From contig CAYGQD010000087.1 of NCBI GenBank assembly GCA_964351855.1, positions 1 through 25,030 on the forward strand: 25,030 nt of DNA. The letters run 5' to 3'. Under the pieces are notes generated by a model. It saw nothing but the letters and a program-made list of their open reading frames with translations. It searched no databases and was not told the DNA's origin. Position numbers and translations under genes: made by a program. Of this stretch, positions 7,371 through 15,655 are shown in pieces (the stretch's first letter is position 1; the number at the start of each line of letters is the position of its first letter). Source of the stretch: JBCDHN01 sp964351855. GTDB taxonomy: Bacteria; Verrucomicrobiota; Verrucomicrobiia; Verrucomicrobiales; DEV007.

Positions 7371-8319
7371 TGCAGCTCGACTGCTTGAAAAATCTTACAC
7401 GGATGGTCGACTGGCCCATGCCTACCTCATCACGGGAGCCAAAGGCAGCGGGAAAACGGCCATGGCGCTCCGGATCATCAATATGGTTGGCAATCCGGGT
7501 ACTGCTCTTGATTCCGTGGCGGGTGAATTTGTCCAACTGGTTCGTCCGGAGTCAAAGTCACGCCGAATCAAAGTGGATGCGATACGAGCCCTTGAAAAGA
7601 GAATGCATCTGGCCGCACCTCGTTCCAAAACCAAGGTCGGAATGATTCTGGACGCGGATCGTCTGATGCCGGAGGCGGCCAATGCCTTTCTCAAAACGCT
7701 GGAAGAGCCGCCTCCTCAATCGTTGCTTCTTTTGTTGAGTCCGGAGCCGGAGCAACTTCTGGACACTATTTTGTCTCGCTGCATCAAAATTGCGCTGCAT
7801 TCTCCGGGGAGCCCAGACCGAAGCGGAGTCGAAAAGATGCTTTTGGAGGCTCTGGGAAACCACTTTAAGGCTGGGCAAACCAAGGGGCTGTCAGGCGCTC
7901 TTGGTTTCATGCAAGCTTTTAGTGCGATTTTGAAGAATGAGAAAGAAGAGCTCAAAAAGCGGTATGACGATGACTTGAAGCATGAGGCGGCAGCCTACGC
8001 TAAGACGACTGAAGGAGATTGGCTAAAACGGCGGGAAGAGCACTACAAGTCCCTCACTGAGAGCGATTATCTTCAGCGGCGGAACCAACTCGTCCAACTA
8101 CTGATTGACTGGTATGGAGATGCCCTGCGACAGAACCGCGAATTCGATCGCCTGGATCTGCCTGAATTTCGTCAGCATACCGCTCAGGTCGCTCAGGATT
8201 TGCCTGAAAATGACCTTTTGAAGCGGTTGCAAGCCCTCGATCAACTGCGCTCCGATTTGAATACCAATGTTAGCGAGGGCCTAGCGTTAGAGTCAGCGTT
8301 CCTTGCCGCTTACGCCTAA
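7351..8319 (+). CDS. holB: DNA polymerase III delta' subunit (clamp-loader ATPase)
   Basis: A 322-residue AAA+ clamp-loader protein. Visible are LAHAYLITGAKGSGKT with an intact Walker A (29-36), IKVDAIRALEKRMHL (73-87), a Walker-B-like region DADRLMPEAANAFLKTLEEPPP (from 101) and the SRC motif LSRCIKI (141-147). The four cysteines of the usual zinc module between Walker A and the IRxL helix are absent; that segment is very short. E. coli delta' has the zinc module and a non-functional P-loop, so this protein differs in both respects. The C-terminal half (from about 170) is charged and helical, plausibly the collar domain. The gene starts 20 bp inside tmk. A DnaX-related protein is a less likely alternative because of the short length. 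Confidence 0.88.
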   Translation: MAFLFADAARLLEKSYTDGRLAHAYLITGAKGSGKTAMALRIINMVGNPGTALDSVAGEFVQLVRPESKSRRIKVDAIRALEKRMHLAAPRSKTKVGMILDADRLMPEAANAFLKTLEEPPPQSLLLLLSPEPEQLLDTILSRCIKIALHSPGSPDRSGVEKMLLEALGNHFKAGQTKGLSGALGFMQAFSAILKNEKEELKKRYDDDLKHEAAAYAKTTEGDWLKRREEHYKSLTESDYLQRRNQLVQLLIDWYGDALRQNREFDRLDLPEFRQHTAQVAQDLPENDLLKRLQALDQLRSDLNTNVSEGLALESAFLAAYA

Positions 8320-8333
8320 ACCCAGGTATTCAC

Positions 8334-8361
8334 TTGGGAAAACTTTAGAACCGTTTATGAT
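8334..8361 (+). promoter_or_regulatory. Putative sigma-70-type promoter for the ABC fusion gene
   Basis: TTGGGA at 8334-8339 and TATGAT at 8356-8361 are 16 bp apart. The -10 matches the consensus at five of six positions and the -35 at four. It lies between holB and the ABC fusion gene and predicts a leader of about 40 bases. An imperfect palindrome (CCCAGGT-ATTC-ACTTGGG, 8321-8338) covers the -35 and could be an operator. Confidence 0.4.
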
Positions 8362-8408
8362 TGAGGGCGTGTCTTTCCGTCTGAACTGCCGTCCGCCTTT
8401 TTTGTCTC

Positions 8409-11400
8409 ATGCATGATCGTATAAGAATCGGCGCGCCGAGCGCATCGACCGCTCAAGAGCGGGCAAATGGTTCCGGAGCTCGGGGGAGAGAACCGCAGTG
8501 GAGGCGTTGGCAGCGGCGCTGGAGCCGTTCGAGTCGGCAGCGGACGCGGCATACCACGTTACCGATTCTCATCCAGGTTTTTGCCGGATTTAGCAAGGTG
8601 GATGGAGAAATCGAAGAGCGTGAGATTGACCAGGCGCTAGGATTTCTACGCTACGACTATCCTGAAACGGTCTACTCGGAGCTTCGTGAACTCTATCGAG
8701 GAGCACTGCGCGAGCCTCAGGATCTGAATGAGATGGCCAAGGAGTTGGCAGGGAAATTGCCAACGGAAGACAAGGTTATGTTGGGCGTGCAATTGTACGC
8801 CTTGATTTCTCGTGCGGATCTTCAGAAGGATCACCTGATCGCGTTTTATCTCTTCATGACGAACTTGGGGATTGCCTCCGAGGCCATCGACATCGTCTAC
8901 CAGCTAAACACGAGTGAGTTGGATTCAGACTCGCCTAATCCCTTGGAAAACGAGAGCGAAGTCCAAGGTCAGCCTCTCGAGACTTTGCGGATTGCCAGAG
9001 ACAAACCCGCAGATGTTGTTTTGCCGAGCCTTGGTAAAAACCACAGAGTGGTCGCCTTCCGTTTGCAGGAATTGATCGTGGTGAAAAATATCGGCGCGGA
9101 ATCGGTTATTATGCGAGGTCGCCAAATCCGAGAGGGAGAGTTTATTCGATTGTTCGAAGGTCAAAGAATCCTCTTTGGAGAGATGGTCTTAGACTATCAA
9201 GATCTCATTTTCTACTTCAATGCGAAAAAGAACGTCTCGGAAACACGTCTCTTCGTTTCGTTCAGTGGGCAAGGCGATCCCTATGTCGAGAAGGCCAGGA
9301 CCAAACAGAGCCATCTTCAACTCGAATTCGGCTTAGGGATTGTGGTCCACGTCCTGAGAGACACTCCGGGGAAAATCAATGGAAGTCAGTTGCTGAAGAA
9401 TACGAAGCTGGAGGTTACTCTCAGAGACAAAATCGTCTTTGCGGATCGACGCGAGATTCCCATTAGTGATTTACGTCGACGCGCCAGGGCATTGGGAGGA
9501 CGATTTGATCTGAATCCAACCCGCTCAGACTATCTCATCTCAAGCAATCCGGCGCTTCTTCGCGAAGGAGATATTCTCTTGTCATCGGGAACGAGTGGTG
9601 AGCAATTGTTTCATATCTCCTGTGACTACGAACAGAAAACGGGAGAGCTTGAAGTCCTCAAAAGTGACCGTTCTATCTACATTGACGATTTTCCGGTCAA
9701 GAGCACGGCGGCGTTGAAGGACGGGGACACGATCACGATCGGAGACGGGCAGTTTCTGCGGTGTCATTTTGGAGAAGGAATCATTGAAGAGGAGCGCAAT
9801 GTCGTTAGTCGCCTCCAAGTGAATGAAGTAAGTACTCATTATGGAAAACGTCGGCTGGCATTAGATGCGATTAGCTTCCGAGTACAACGCGGGGAGATGG
9901 TTTGTGTAATGGGGCCAAGTGGTTGTGGAAAGAGTACCCTGCTGCGGACGTTAGCAGGGCAGCTGAAACCGGATGAGGGGAAGATTCTCGTTAATGGGGT
10001 GGACATGTATCAATCCTCTAGAAATCGAAAGCGGGTTACTCCCTACGTTTCCTTTATTCCCCATGAGGAAGCGATTGATGCTCTGCTGACAGTTGAGGAG
10101 AATCTCGACCTTGCCGCCGCGATTCGTGCTCCACGTCTGAAAGATGGAGATCGCAAGCGCCGGGTAGATGCTAAGCTGATGGAATTGGGCCTTAATGAAT
10201 TTCGTCACCGCCTCGCGGGAGATGAACACCACAATAAGACCCTAAGTGGAGGGCAGCGGAAACGGCTCAATGTTGGATTAGATCTGGTGGGACTTTCAGA
10301 TATCTATTTGTTTGATGAGCCTACCTCCGGTCTCTCTTCGAAAGACAGCGAGCACACGTTGGAAGTCATTCGCAGCTTAGCCCATAGTAAGATTGTTCTC
10401 GTTAGTATCCATCAGCCTAGCGCACGTCTGTTTCAGATGTTTAACAAGGCGATTCTCCTGGATCATGGGGGCAAGCTCGCCTTCTTCGGGACGCCTCATC
10501 AGATGCTGGACTACTTCCACCGTATTGCGAAGGAAGAAAACATGAGGCCGGATACGCCTTCGGAGGCATTGCCGGCGTCCCGGCAGCCTGACTTTATTTT
10601 TGATGTTCTGGAGACCCCGCTGCGTGATTTTTCGGGGGATGTTATTTTCGAAGAAGATCGTCGAGGCCACTTGGTTGCGGCAAGGAGATTCAGCCCCAAT
10701 TTCTGGAGAGATCGCTTTCAGACGTATCGTTTGATCGAGGAGGTTCAATTGGAAGAGCCGGAGACGGATCCGAACCCCGTAAAACCGCCGCCGATGCTAT
10801 CTCGTTCGCTGCGGGACGAAGTGGTTCAGTTTGGAACGCTGTTTAAGCGGGCGTTCATCAGCAAGCTGCGCAATAAAGGGAATTTGGCGATAACGCTGCT
10901 TCTCGCGCCAATTCTTGCCGTGTTGGTCTCTTTTGTGCTGAGATACAGTGAAGAGGGATCTTACAACTTTGCCTCTGCCGCCCATATTCCTGCTTATCTG
11001 TTTTTGACCTTGTTGATTGGAATGTTTCTGGGATTAATGAATAGCGCGGAAGATATCCTGCGAGATAGGACGCTGCTTCAGCGAGAACGGAATCATCGGG
11101 TTCGGGCGTTTTCGTATGTTATTACGAAAGTGTCTTCTCTTTCCTTCTTCGCTCTGATCCAGTGTGTGATCTATCTTCTCATCGGCGATTGGATCCTGTC
11201 GATTCGGGATATGTTTTGGGTCGGACTGTTTTGGATGGGGAGCACAGCGATTATTGGCGTCATTGTTGGCCTCTTGATATCGAGTCTGGTTCCGAATATC
11301 ATGACTGCGCTGAACATTATCCCCTTGGTGTTGATACCGCAGATCATTTTGGGAGGAGCACTGATCAAATATGAAGAGATGAATCGGAATGTGAATTTGA

Positions 11401-12071
11401 TCAGTGCTGCGCGTGGCTGGTTTCGGCCGATCAGCAAAGAGGATGTGTTGAAAAGCAGCAAATTGGAGGTGCCGGAGATTTGTCAATTGATGCCGCTACG
11501 TTGGTCCTATGAGGCAATCATTATTTCCCATGCACAGCTTAATCCTGTTAGTCGGCTTCAGACGGAATTGGAGCGGACCATTAAAGAATTGTCAGCGATT
11601 CGGGATATGACCGAAGACGAAGAGTTGCGCTTTTACAATGCCAAACAAGCACTTGCTATCTTAGCGGGCCTTGCTGCGGAGAGCCCGTATCGTCTGCGGG
11701 CGAAACTTGGGAAACTAAAGCGATCCCTGCGAAATGGAACCTTCGACGCGGATGAATTGGTTAGGCAAGAGGAGAATGGGATATCGCGCGTGGTAACGTC
11801 AGAACAGTTGTATCTCAATGAAGAGATTCACGAGTTGTTTACCCGGGCCGAAATGGAGAGAACCGATTATCGCAAAGAGTATCACCCAAACATCTTTTTT
11901 GGAGCGAAACGACAATTACTTCTGAAGTGGTGGACTCGGGGAGGCGGTTGGCAAACCCGGAAAGTCAGTCTCGATACCGTCGTGTTAAATGCACTGGTGA
12001 TGGCAGGCTTTTTCGCGATTGGGATAATCTTGGTTTGGTATAGCGTCCGCCGAAAAATGCTCAACACTTAA
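8409..12071 (+). CDS. TerB-like/FHA-like/ABCG-type ATPase/ABC-2 permease fusion protein
   Basis: A 1220-residue multidomain protein. Domains in order: an Arg/Trp-rich segment of doubtful reality (1-50); a helical TerB-like domain (about 51-165, with FAGFSKVDGEIEEREI); a first FHA-like beta domain (about 193-275, RDKPADVVLPSL...IRLFEGQRILFGE); a second FHA-like domain (about 370-453, LKDGDTITIGDGQFLRCHF); an ABC ATPase (about 470-740) with Walker A GPSGCGKST (502-510), signature LSGGQRKR (612-619), Walker B IYLFDEP (632-638) and H-loop His668; and an ABC-2 membrane domain with helices near 828-845, 861-877, 903-926, 936-962, 966-985 and 1190-1211. The ATPase motifs look catalytically intact and are of the ABCG (White) type. 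A charged stretch of about 200 residues separates the last two helices. The substrate is unknown. FHA domains suggest phosphothreonine-dependent control, though the fit here is loose. The ATG has no Shine-Dalgarno, and the N-terminus is uncertain (see findings). Confidence 0.88.
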   Translation: MHDRIRIGAPSASTAQERANGSGARGREPQWRRWQRRWSRSSRQRTRHTTLPILIQVFAGFSKVDGEIEEREIDQALGFLRYDYPETVYSELRELYRGALREPQDLNEMAKELAGKLPTEDKVMLGVQLYALISRADLQKDHLIAFYLFMTNLGIASEAIDIVYQLNTSELDSDSPNPLENESEVQGQPLETLRIARDKPADVVLPSLGKNHRVVAFRLQELIVVKNIGAESVIMRGRQIREGEFIRLFEGQRILFGEMVLDYQDLIFYFNAKKNVSETRLFVSFSGQGDPYVEKARTKQSHLQLEFGLGIVVHVLRDTPGKINGSQLLKNTKLEVTLRDKIVFADRREIPISDLRRRARALGGRFDLNPTRSDYLISSNPALLREGDILLSSGTSGEQLFHISCDYEQKTGELEVLKSDRSIYIDDFPVKSTAALKDGDTITIGDGQFLRCHFGEGIIEEERNVVSRLQVNEVSTHYGKRRLALDAISFRVQRGEMVCVMGPSGCGKSTLLRTLAGQLKPDEGKILVNGVDMYQSSRNRKRVTPYVSFIPHEEAIDALLTVEENLDLAAAIRAPRLKDGDRKRRVDAKLMELGLNEFRHRLAGDEHHNKTLSGGQRKRLNVGLDLVGLSDIYLFDEPTSGLSSKDSEHTLEVIRSLAHSKIVLVSIHQPSARLFQMFNKAILLDHGGKLAFFGTPHQMLDYFHRIAKEENMRPDTPSEALPASRQPDFIFDVLETPLRDFSGDVIFEEDRRGHLVAARRFSPNFWRDRFQTYRLIEEVQLEEPETDPNPVKPPPMLSRSLRDEVVQFGTLFKRAFISKLRNKGNLAITLLLAPILAVLVSFVLRYSEEGSYNFASAAHIPAYLFLTLLIGMFLGLMNSAEDILRDRTLLQRERNHRVRAFSYVITKVSSLSFFALIQCVIYLLIGDWILSIRDMFWVGLFWMGSTAIIGVIVGLLISSLVPNIMTALNIIPLVLIPQIILGGALIKYEEMNRNVNLISAARGWFRPISKEDVLKSSKLEVPEICQLMPLRWSYEAIIISHAQLNPVSRLQTELERTIKELSAIRDMTEDEELRFYNAKQALAILAGLAAESPYRLRAKLGKLKRSLRNGTFDADELVRQEENGISRVVTSEQLYLNEEIHELFTRAEMERTDYRKEYHPNIFFGAKRQLLLKWWTRGGGWQTRKVSLDTVVLNALVMAGFFAIGIILVWYSVRRKMLNT

Positions 12072-13366
12072 GCGACTTGTGGTTCTGGAGGCTTTGGGTG
12101 ACTGGTATTCTCCAGAATGTCTTTCAGTTGAGCCAGTTCGAAGGGTTTCGAGAGGAATCCATCCATTCCCGCAGAGAGGCAGCGTTTACGGTCTTCGCTG
12201 AAGGCATGACCCGTCATGGCGATGATAGTTGCTTCAGATGAGGGTTTCTGAAGATTGCGAATCCTCCGGGTTGCTTCCAAACCGTCTATGTCCGGCATGG
12301 TAACATCCATGCAAATGAGATCATAGTCATTGGCTTGGGCGGCTTGAATGGCCTGCTTCCCGTCGCTGGCCACATCGACCTCATAGCCCAAACGCTCAAG
12401 GGTCATTTTCCCGACGAATTGATTCACGTCATTGTCTTCAGCCAAGAGCGCCTTTCCTTTGGTGGTGACTTTGTTGGCCACATTCGCGTCACGAGGATAT
12501 ATCGAGATTTTTTCAGATGGGGCGACGCTCTCTTTGGTGATCGCTGCGATCTGGAATTGGAACGCAGATCCATGGCCTTCTTCGCTCTCGACCTGAATAG
12601 AGCCTCCCATGCGTTCGATTAGATTTTTACAAATCAGTAAACCGAGACCGCTTCCGCCGTATTTCCGGGAAATCGAAGCATTTGCTTGCCCGAAAGGCTG
12701 AAAAAGTCGCTCGATTTGATCTTCCGACATTCCCATCCCGGTATCCATGACTTCGAAGTGCAGCTCTTCAGCCTCTTCGGGTGCAGTTCCTTCTGATGAT
12801 ACAAAGACACCCACGCGACCTTCTTCGGTAAACTTAATCGCGTTCCCGACAATGTTTGACAGAACTTGTCGAAGTCGGGTCTCATCACCGACGACCGAAT
12901 CTGGAACGGACTCTGAGATCATCGAAAATAATGACAGGCCTTTTGCCTGCGCATTCGAGCGGAAAGCCTCGATGACTTCTTTTACAACGATCGGTGGAGA
13001 GAAGGTCTTGGCTTCAATAGCGACTTCGTAAGCGCACAATTGAGTGTAGTCCAGAATGTCATTGAGGATGCGTTGCAGCGTGGCGGACGAGCGCTTCATG
13101 GTAGTTAGGCTGGTCCGCTGTTCGGGCGGCATTGTTGCATCGTTGAGCATGAGTTCCACGATTCCAACCATCCCATTTAATTGAGTCCGGATCTCATGGC
13201 TCATGCTGGCCAGGAAAAGATCTTTATCCTTGGCTGCATTTTCGGCCTGGGTAAGAGCAGCGCGCAGTTGACGGTTCGATGCCTGGAGGGATGCGAGAAC
13301 GTTGGTGTCCTCTCGCATAGGGGGGGAGAGATGGATTCTGCTTTCCGGACGTGGTATAGGATTCAT
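12068..13366 (-). CDS. Soluble hybrid histidine kinase with receiver domain
   Basis: A 432-residue protein with no membrane segment. Order: a short coiled coil (24-50), the dimerisation/phosphoacceptor domain with His57 in SHEIRTQLNG, an HATPase domain with N-box SNIVGNAIKFT (170-180), G1 DTGMGM (208-213), F-box FQPF and G2 GGSGLGL (237-243), then a receiver with acidic pair Glu310/Asp311, phosphoacceptor Asp354 in MDVTMPDIDG, Thr385 and Lys407. It should autophosphorylate on His57 and transfer to Asp354. Both halves carry their key residues. Gln62 replaces the nearly invariant Pro of the H-box. No sensor domain is present, so the input must come from a partner through the N-terminal coiled coil. 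The stop codon interlocks with that of the ABC fusion gene. The gene is divergent from the nuclease-like gene. Confidence 0.93.
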   Translation of the reverse strand: MNPIPRPESRIHLSPPMREDTNVLASLQASNRQLRAALTQAENAAKDKDLFLASMSHEIRTQLNGMVGIVELMLNDATMPPEQRTSLTTMKRSSATLQRILNDILDYTQLCAYEVAIEAKTFSPPIVVKEVIEAFRSNAQAKGLSLFSMISESVPDSVVGDETRLRQVLSNIVGNAIKFTEEGRVGVFVSSEGTAPEEAEELHFEVMDTGMGMSEDQIERLFQPFGQANASISRKYGGSGLGLLICKNLIERMGGSIQVESEEGHGSAFQFQIAAITKESVAPSEKISIYPRDANVANKVTTKGKALLAEDNDVNQFVGKMTLERLGYEVDVASDGKQAIQAAQANDYDLICMDVTMPDIDGLEATRRIRNLQKPSSEATIIAMTGHAFSEDRKRCLSAGMDGFLSKPFELAQLKDILENTSHPKPPEPQVA

Positions 13367-13406
13367 GGAGGGGTGGTGCGCTTGAAGTTATATACTACAG
13401 ACAATC

Positions 13407-13412
13407 ATTATA
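13407..13412 (-). promoter_or_regulatory. Putative -10 element for the hybrid kinase gene
   Basis: The minus strand reads TATAAT, a perfect -10 hexamer, about 40 bases upstream of the kinase ATG in an AT-rich divergent gap (13367-13468). The region 17 bases further upstream (TCAATA) matches the -35 consensus poorly, so this is a weak prediction. Confidence 0.3.
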
Positions 13413-13468
13413 TTAAGCAACAATGAATTTATTGAGATCGAACGTAAAATTTCGGCGGCGCGGTTGCG

Positions 13469-14224
13469 ATGGCAGGAATCTCTTTCATAGTGGATCTCAT
13501 GGCGAAGAACCTCATCGAAACTCTGCTGCGCCAGAAAGGCGCAGGACCCAAGATCGCAGCCGTTGTGATGGTGATAGCTGCTGCACTTCTCGGGGTGAAT
13601 CTGGATCAAAGCGATCATCAGAAATCAACGAGCGAGCCTGCTGCGTCTTCACCAGTCGCGGTGGAGCAGGGCGAGCCTCGGAGTGCGTCGGTTCCTGTCT
13701 TTCAAGAGAATGGTTATGAGGTGCTTCAGAACGTCCGACTGGTCGATCATCGGAACAATGATGGTGACAGCTTTTTCGTCCGCGCCAATGTTCGGGAGTT
13801 TGAGCTCCGTCTCTATTTCGTCGATACTGCGGAGAAATACCTCAGTGACCGACATGAAGATCAGCGCGATCGCGTTCGCGAGCAAGCCCGTGATTTCGAT
13901 CTAACGGTTGAGGAGACCATTGAACTAGGGCTGTCTGCGAAATCCTATGTGCTTGGTCTTCTCAAACAGGGCGATTTTACGGTCTACACTAAGTGGGACC
14001 GAGTCTACGATGGAGAGCGCTATTATGGGTTTGTCGAAATTCCAAATCCGGACGGAGGAGCGCCGATCTATATGTCTGAGCTTCTCGTGAGAAAAGGATT
14101 GGCAAGAATTCATACTCAGGGTGAGCCAACCCCGGATGGAATGTCGTGGAGAGACTACAAAGACCTGCTTCGGGGATTTGAGCAGCAGGCCAAACGCGAG
14201 AAGCTTGGAGCGTGGGCGCTTTAG
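13469..14224 (+). CDS. Membrane-anchored thermonuclease-like (SNase) protein
   Basis: A 251-residue protein with an N-terminal hydrophobic segment (about 28-43, KIAAVVMVIAAALLGV), then a low-complexity Ser/Glu linker and a staphylococcal-nuclease-like domain (about 83-251). Matches to the family include NNDGDSFFV (96-104; Asp98/Asp100), FELRLYFVDTAEK with Arg114, Asp119 and Glu122 in the places of nuclease Arg35, Asp40 and Glu43, and a later RVYDGERYYGFVEI in which Arg184 may replace Arg87. LLVRKGLARIH and the closing KLGAWA are also typical. A calcium-dependent nuclease active outside the cytoplasm is the likely role. A 30-residue insertion around 122-155 (HEDQRDRVREQARDF) is longer than in the Staphylococcus enzyme. 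ATG at 13499 is an alternative start. It is convergent with the DUF1501 gene, 9 bp away. Confidence 0.82.
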   Translation: MAGISFIVDLMAKNLIETLLRQKGAGPKIAAVVMVIAAALLGVNLDQSDHQKSTSEPAASSPVAVEQGEPRSASVPVFQENGYEVLQNVRLVDHRNNDGDSFFVRANVREFELRLYFVDTAEKYLSDRHEDQRDRVREQARDFDLTVEETIELGLSAKSYVLGLLKQGDFTVYTKWDRVYDGERYYGFVEIPNPDGGAPIYMSELLVRKGLARIHTQGEPTPDGMSWRDYKDLLRGFEQQAKREKLGAWAL

Positions 14225-14233
14225 AGGTGGATC

Positions 14234-15655
14234 CTAGATCAGGATGTCTTTGACGACATGGGCTCCTTCAACTCCGGTAAGACGGGCATCCAAGCCCTGA
14301 TATTTTACGCTAAAGCGCTCGTTATCGATGCCGAGATTGTGAAGAACCGTGGCATTCAGATCGTTGATGTGAACGGGGTTCTTGACGATGTTGTAGCAGA
14401 AATCGTCGGTCTCTCCATAATCCATGCCGGGCTGGAACCCCCCTCCTGCGACCCAGGTTGAAAAACAGCGTCCGTGGTGATCGCGTCCGTGGCTGGTTTC
14501 GGTCAGTTTTCCTTGGCTATAGATGGTGCGACCAAATTCGCCGCCAAAAATCACGACGGTGTCCTCAAGCATTCCGCGCTCCTCCAGGTCCTTGACCAGC
14601 GCAGCGGCCGGTTGATCGACGCTAAGGCAGTTCTTCCGGATTTCAGTGGGGAGATTCCCATGCTGATCCCAGCCCCGATGGAAGAGTTGGACGAATCGGA
14701 CGCCCCTTTCCGCCATTCTACGAGCCAGGACACAATTGGCGGCGAAGCTTCCGGGCGTTTTTGAATCTGGTCCGTAGGCTTCGAATGTCCGCTCGGGTTC
14801 ATTCGCAATCTCCATGAGATCAGGGACGCTGGCCTGCATCCGAAACGCCATTTCGTATTGAGCGATCCGTGCATCGATTTCAGGATCTTGAACCTGCTGA
14901 TAGCGCTCGCCATTCAGACTTGCTAATCCATCTAGCATACTACGTCGCACATTGCGATCCAGCCCTGGAGGGTTCGATAGATAGAGAACGGCATCTTTGC
15001 CACTCCGGAATTGGACTCCTTGGTGGCGGGAGGGGAGAAAGCCACTACCCCAGAGACGCGCATATAAGGCTTGGCCGGATTTTGCCCCCACCGAGATCAT
15101 GGTAACATAGGCCGGGAGGTTGTCGCTCAAGCTCCCAAGTCCATAAGATAACCAGGCCCCCATGCTTGGGCGGCCGAACTGCTGAGTTCCCGTGTTGATA
15201 TAGGTCATCGCGGGATCATGGTTGATCGCTTCGGTGTTCATGGAACGGATGATCGTGATCTTATCGGCGATCGCGGCGGTGTGGGGTAGGAGTTCGCCGT
15301 TAATCCAGGTTCCACGCTCTCCCCATTGCTGAAATTCAAACATCGGCGCGACGCAGGGAAACGATTTTTGACCACTGGTCATTCCGGTGATCCGTTGTCC
15401 GTTGCGGATGGAGTCGGGAAGCTCGGTTCCGTGAATCTTGCGCAGTGCGGGCTTGTAATCGAACATGTCGATATGACTGGGGCCGCCAGCCATAAAGAGA
15501 TAGATCACGCGCTTGGCCTTGGGGGCGAAATGCGGCAGATCGACTCTTGGGGCCGCCTGAATTGCCTGGGAGAGCGTCGCGAGTGCAGCACCTCCCAGTA
15601 GTTTGCCGCTTCCGGTCAAGAAGCTGCGGCGATTCCATTCGGGGGAATTATTCAC
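14234..15655 (-). CDS. DUF1501 protein with twin-arginine signal
   Basis: A 473-residue protein. The N-terminus has a twin-arginine export motif (NRRSFLTGSGK, 8-18) followed by the hydrophobic stretch LLGGAALATLSQAIQA, so folded export with a cofactor or metal is likely. The body is typical DUF1501, a relative of alkaline phosphatase/sulfatase-fold hydrolases: VIYLFMAGGPSHIDMFDYKP, a GTELPDSIR region, VIFGGEFGRT and SHGRDHHGRCFSTWVAGGG. The clustered His/Asp residues are plausible metal ligands. The biochemical role is not established. The gene overlaps the PSD1 gene by 8 bp, and this pairing recurs in Planctomycetota and Verrucomicrobiota, so the two products probably act together on an extracellular or periplasmic substrate. 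Confidence 0.92.
   Translation of the reverse strand: MNNSPEWNRRSFLTGSGKLLGGAALATLSQAIQAAPRVDLPHFAPKAKRVIYLFMAGGPSHIDMFDYKPALRKIHGTELPDSIRNGQRITGMTSGQKSFPCVAPMFEFQQWGERGTWINGELLPHTAAIADKITIIRSMNTEAINHDPAMTYINTGTQQFGRPSMGAWLSYGLGSLSDNLPAYVTMISVGAKSGQALYARLWGSGFLPSRHQGVQFRSGKDAVLYLSNPPGLDRNVRRSMLDGLASLNGERYQQVQDPEIDARIAQYEMAFRMQASVPDLMEIANEPERTFEAYGPDSKTPGSFAANCVLARRMAERGVRFVQLFHRGWDQHGNLPTEIRKNCLSVDQPAAALVKDLEERGMLEDTVVIFGGEFGRTIYSQGKLTETSHGRDHHGRCFSTWVAGGGFQPGMDYGETDDFCYNIVKNPVHINDLNATVLHNLGIDNERFSVKYQGLDARLTGVEGAHVVKDILI

Noticed and set aside
8321..8338. Imperfect palindrome CCCAGGT-ATTC-ACTTGGG after holB
   Set aside because: It has no T-run and contains one G-T wobble, so it is not a convincing terminator; it overlaps a predicted -35 and may be chance.
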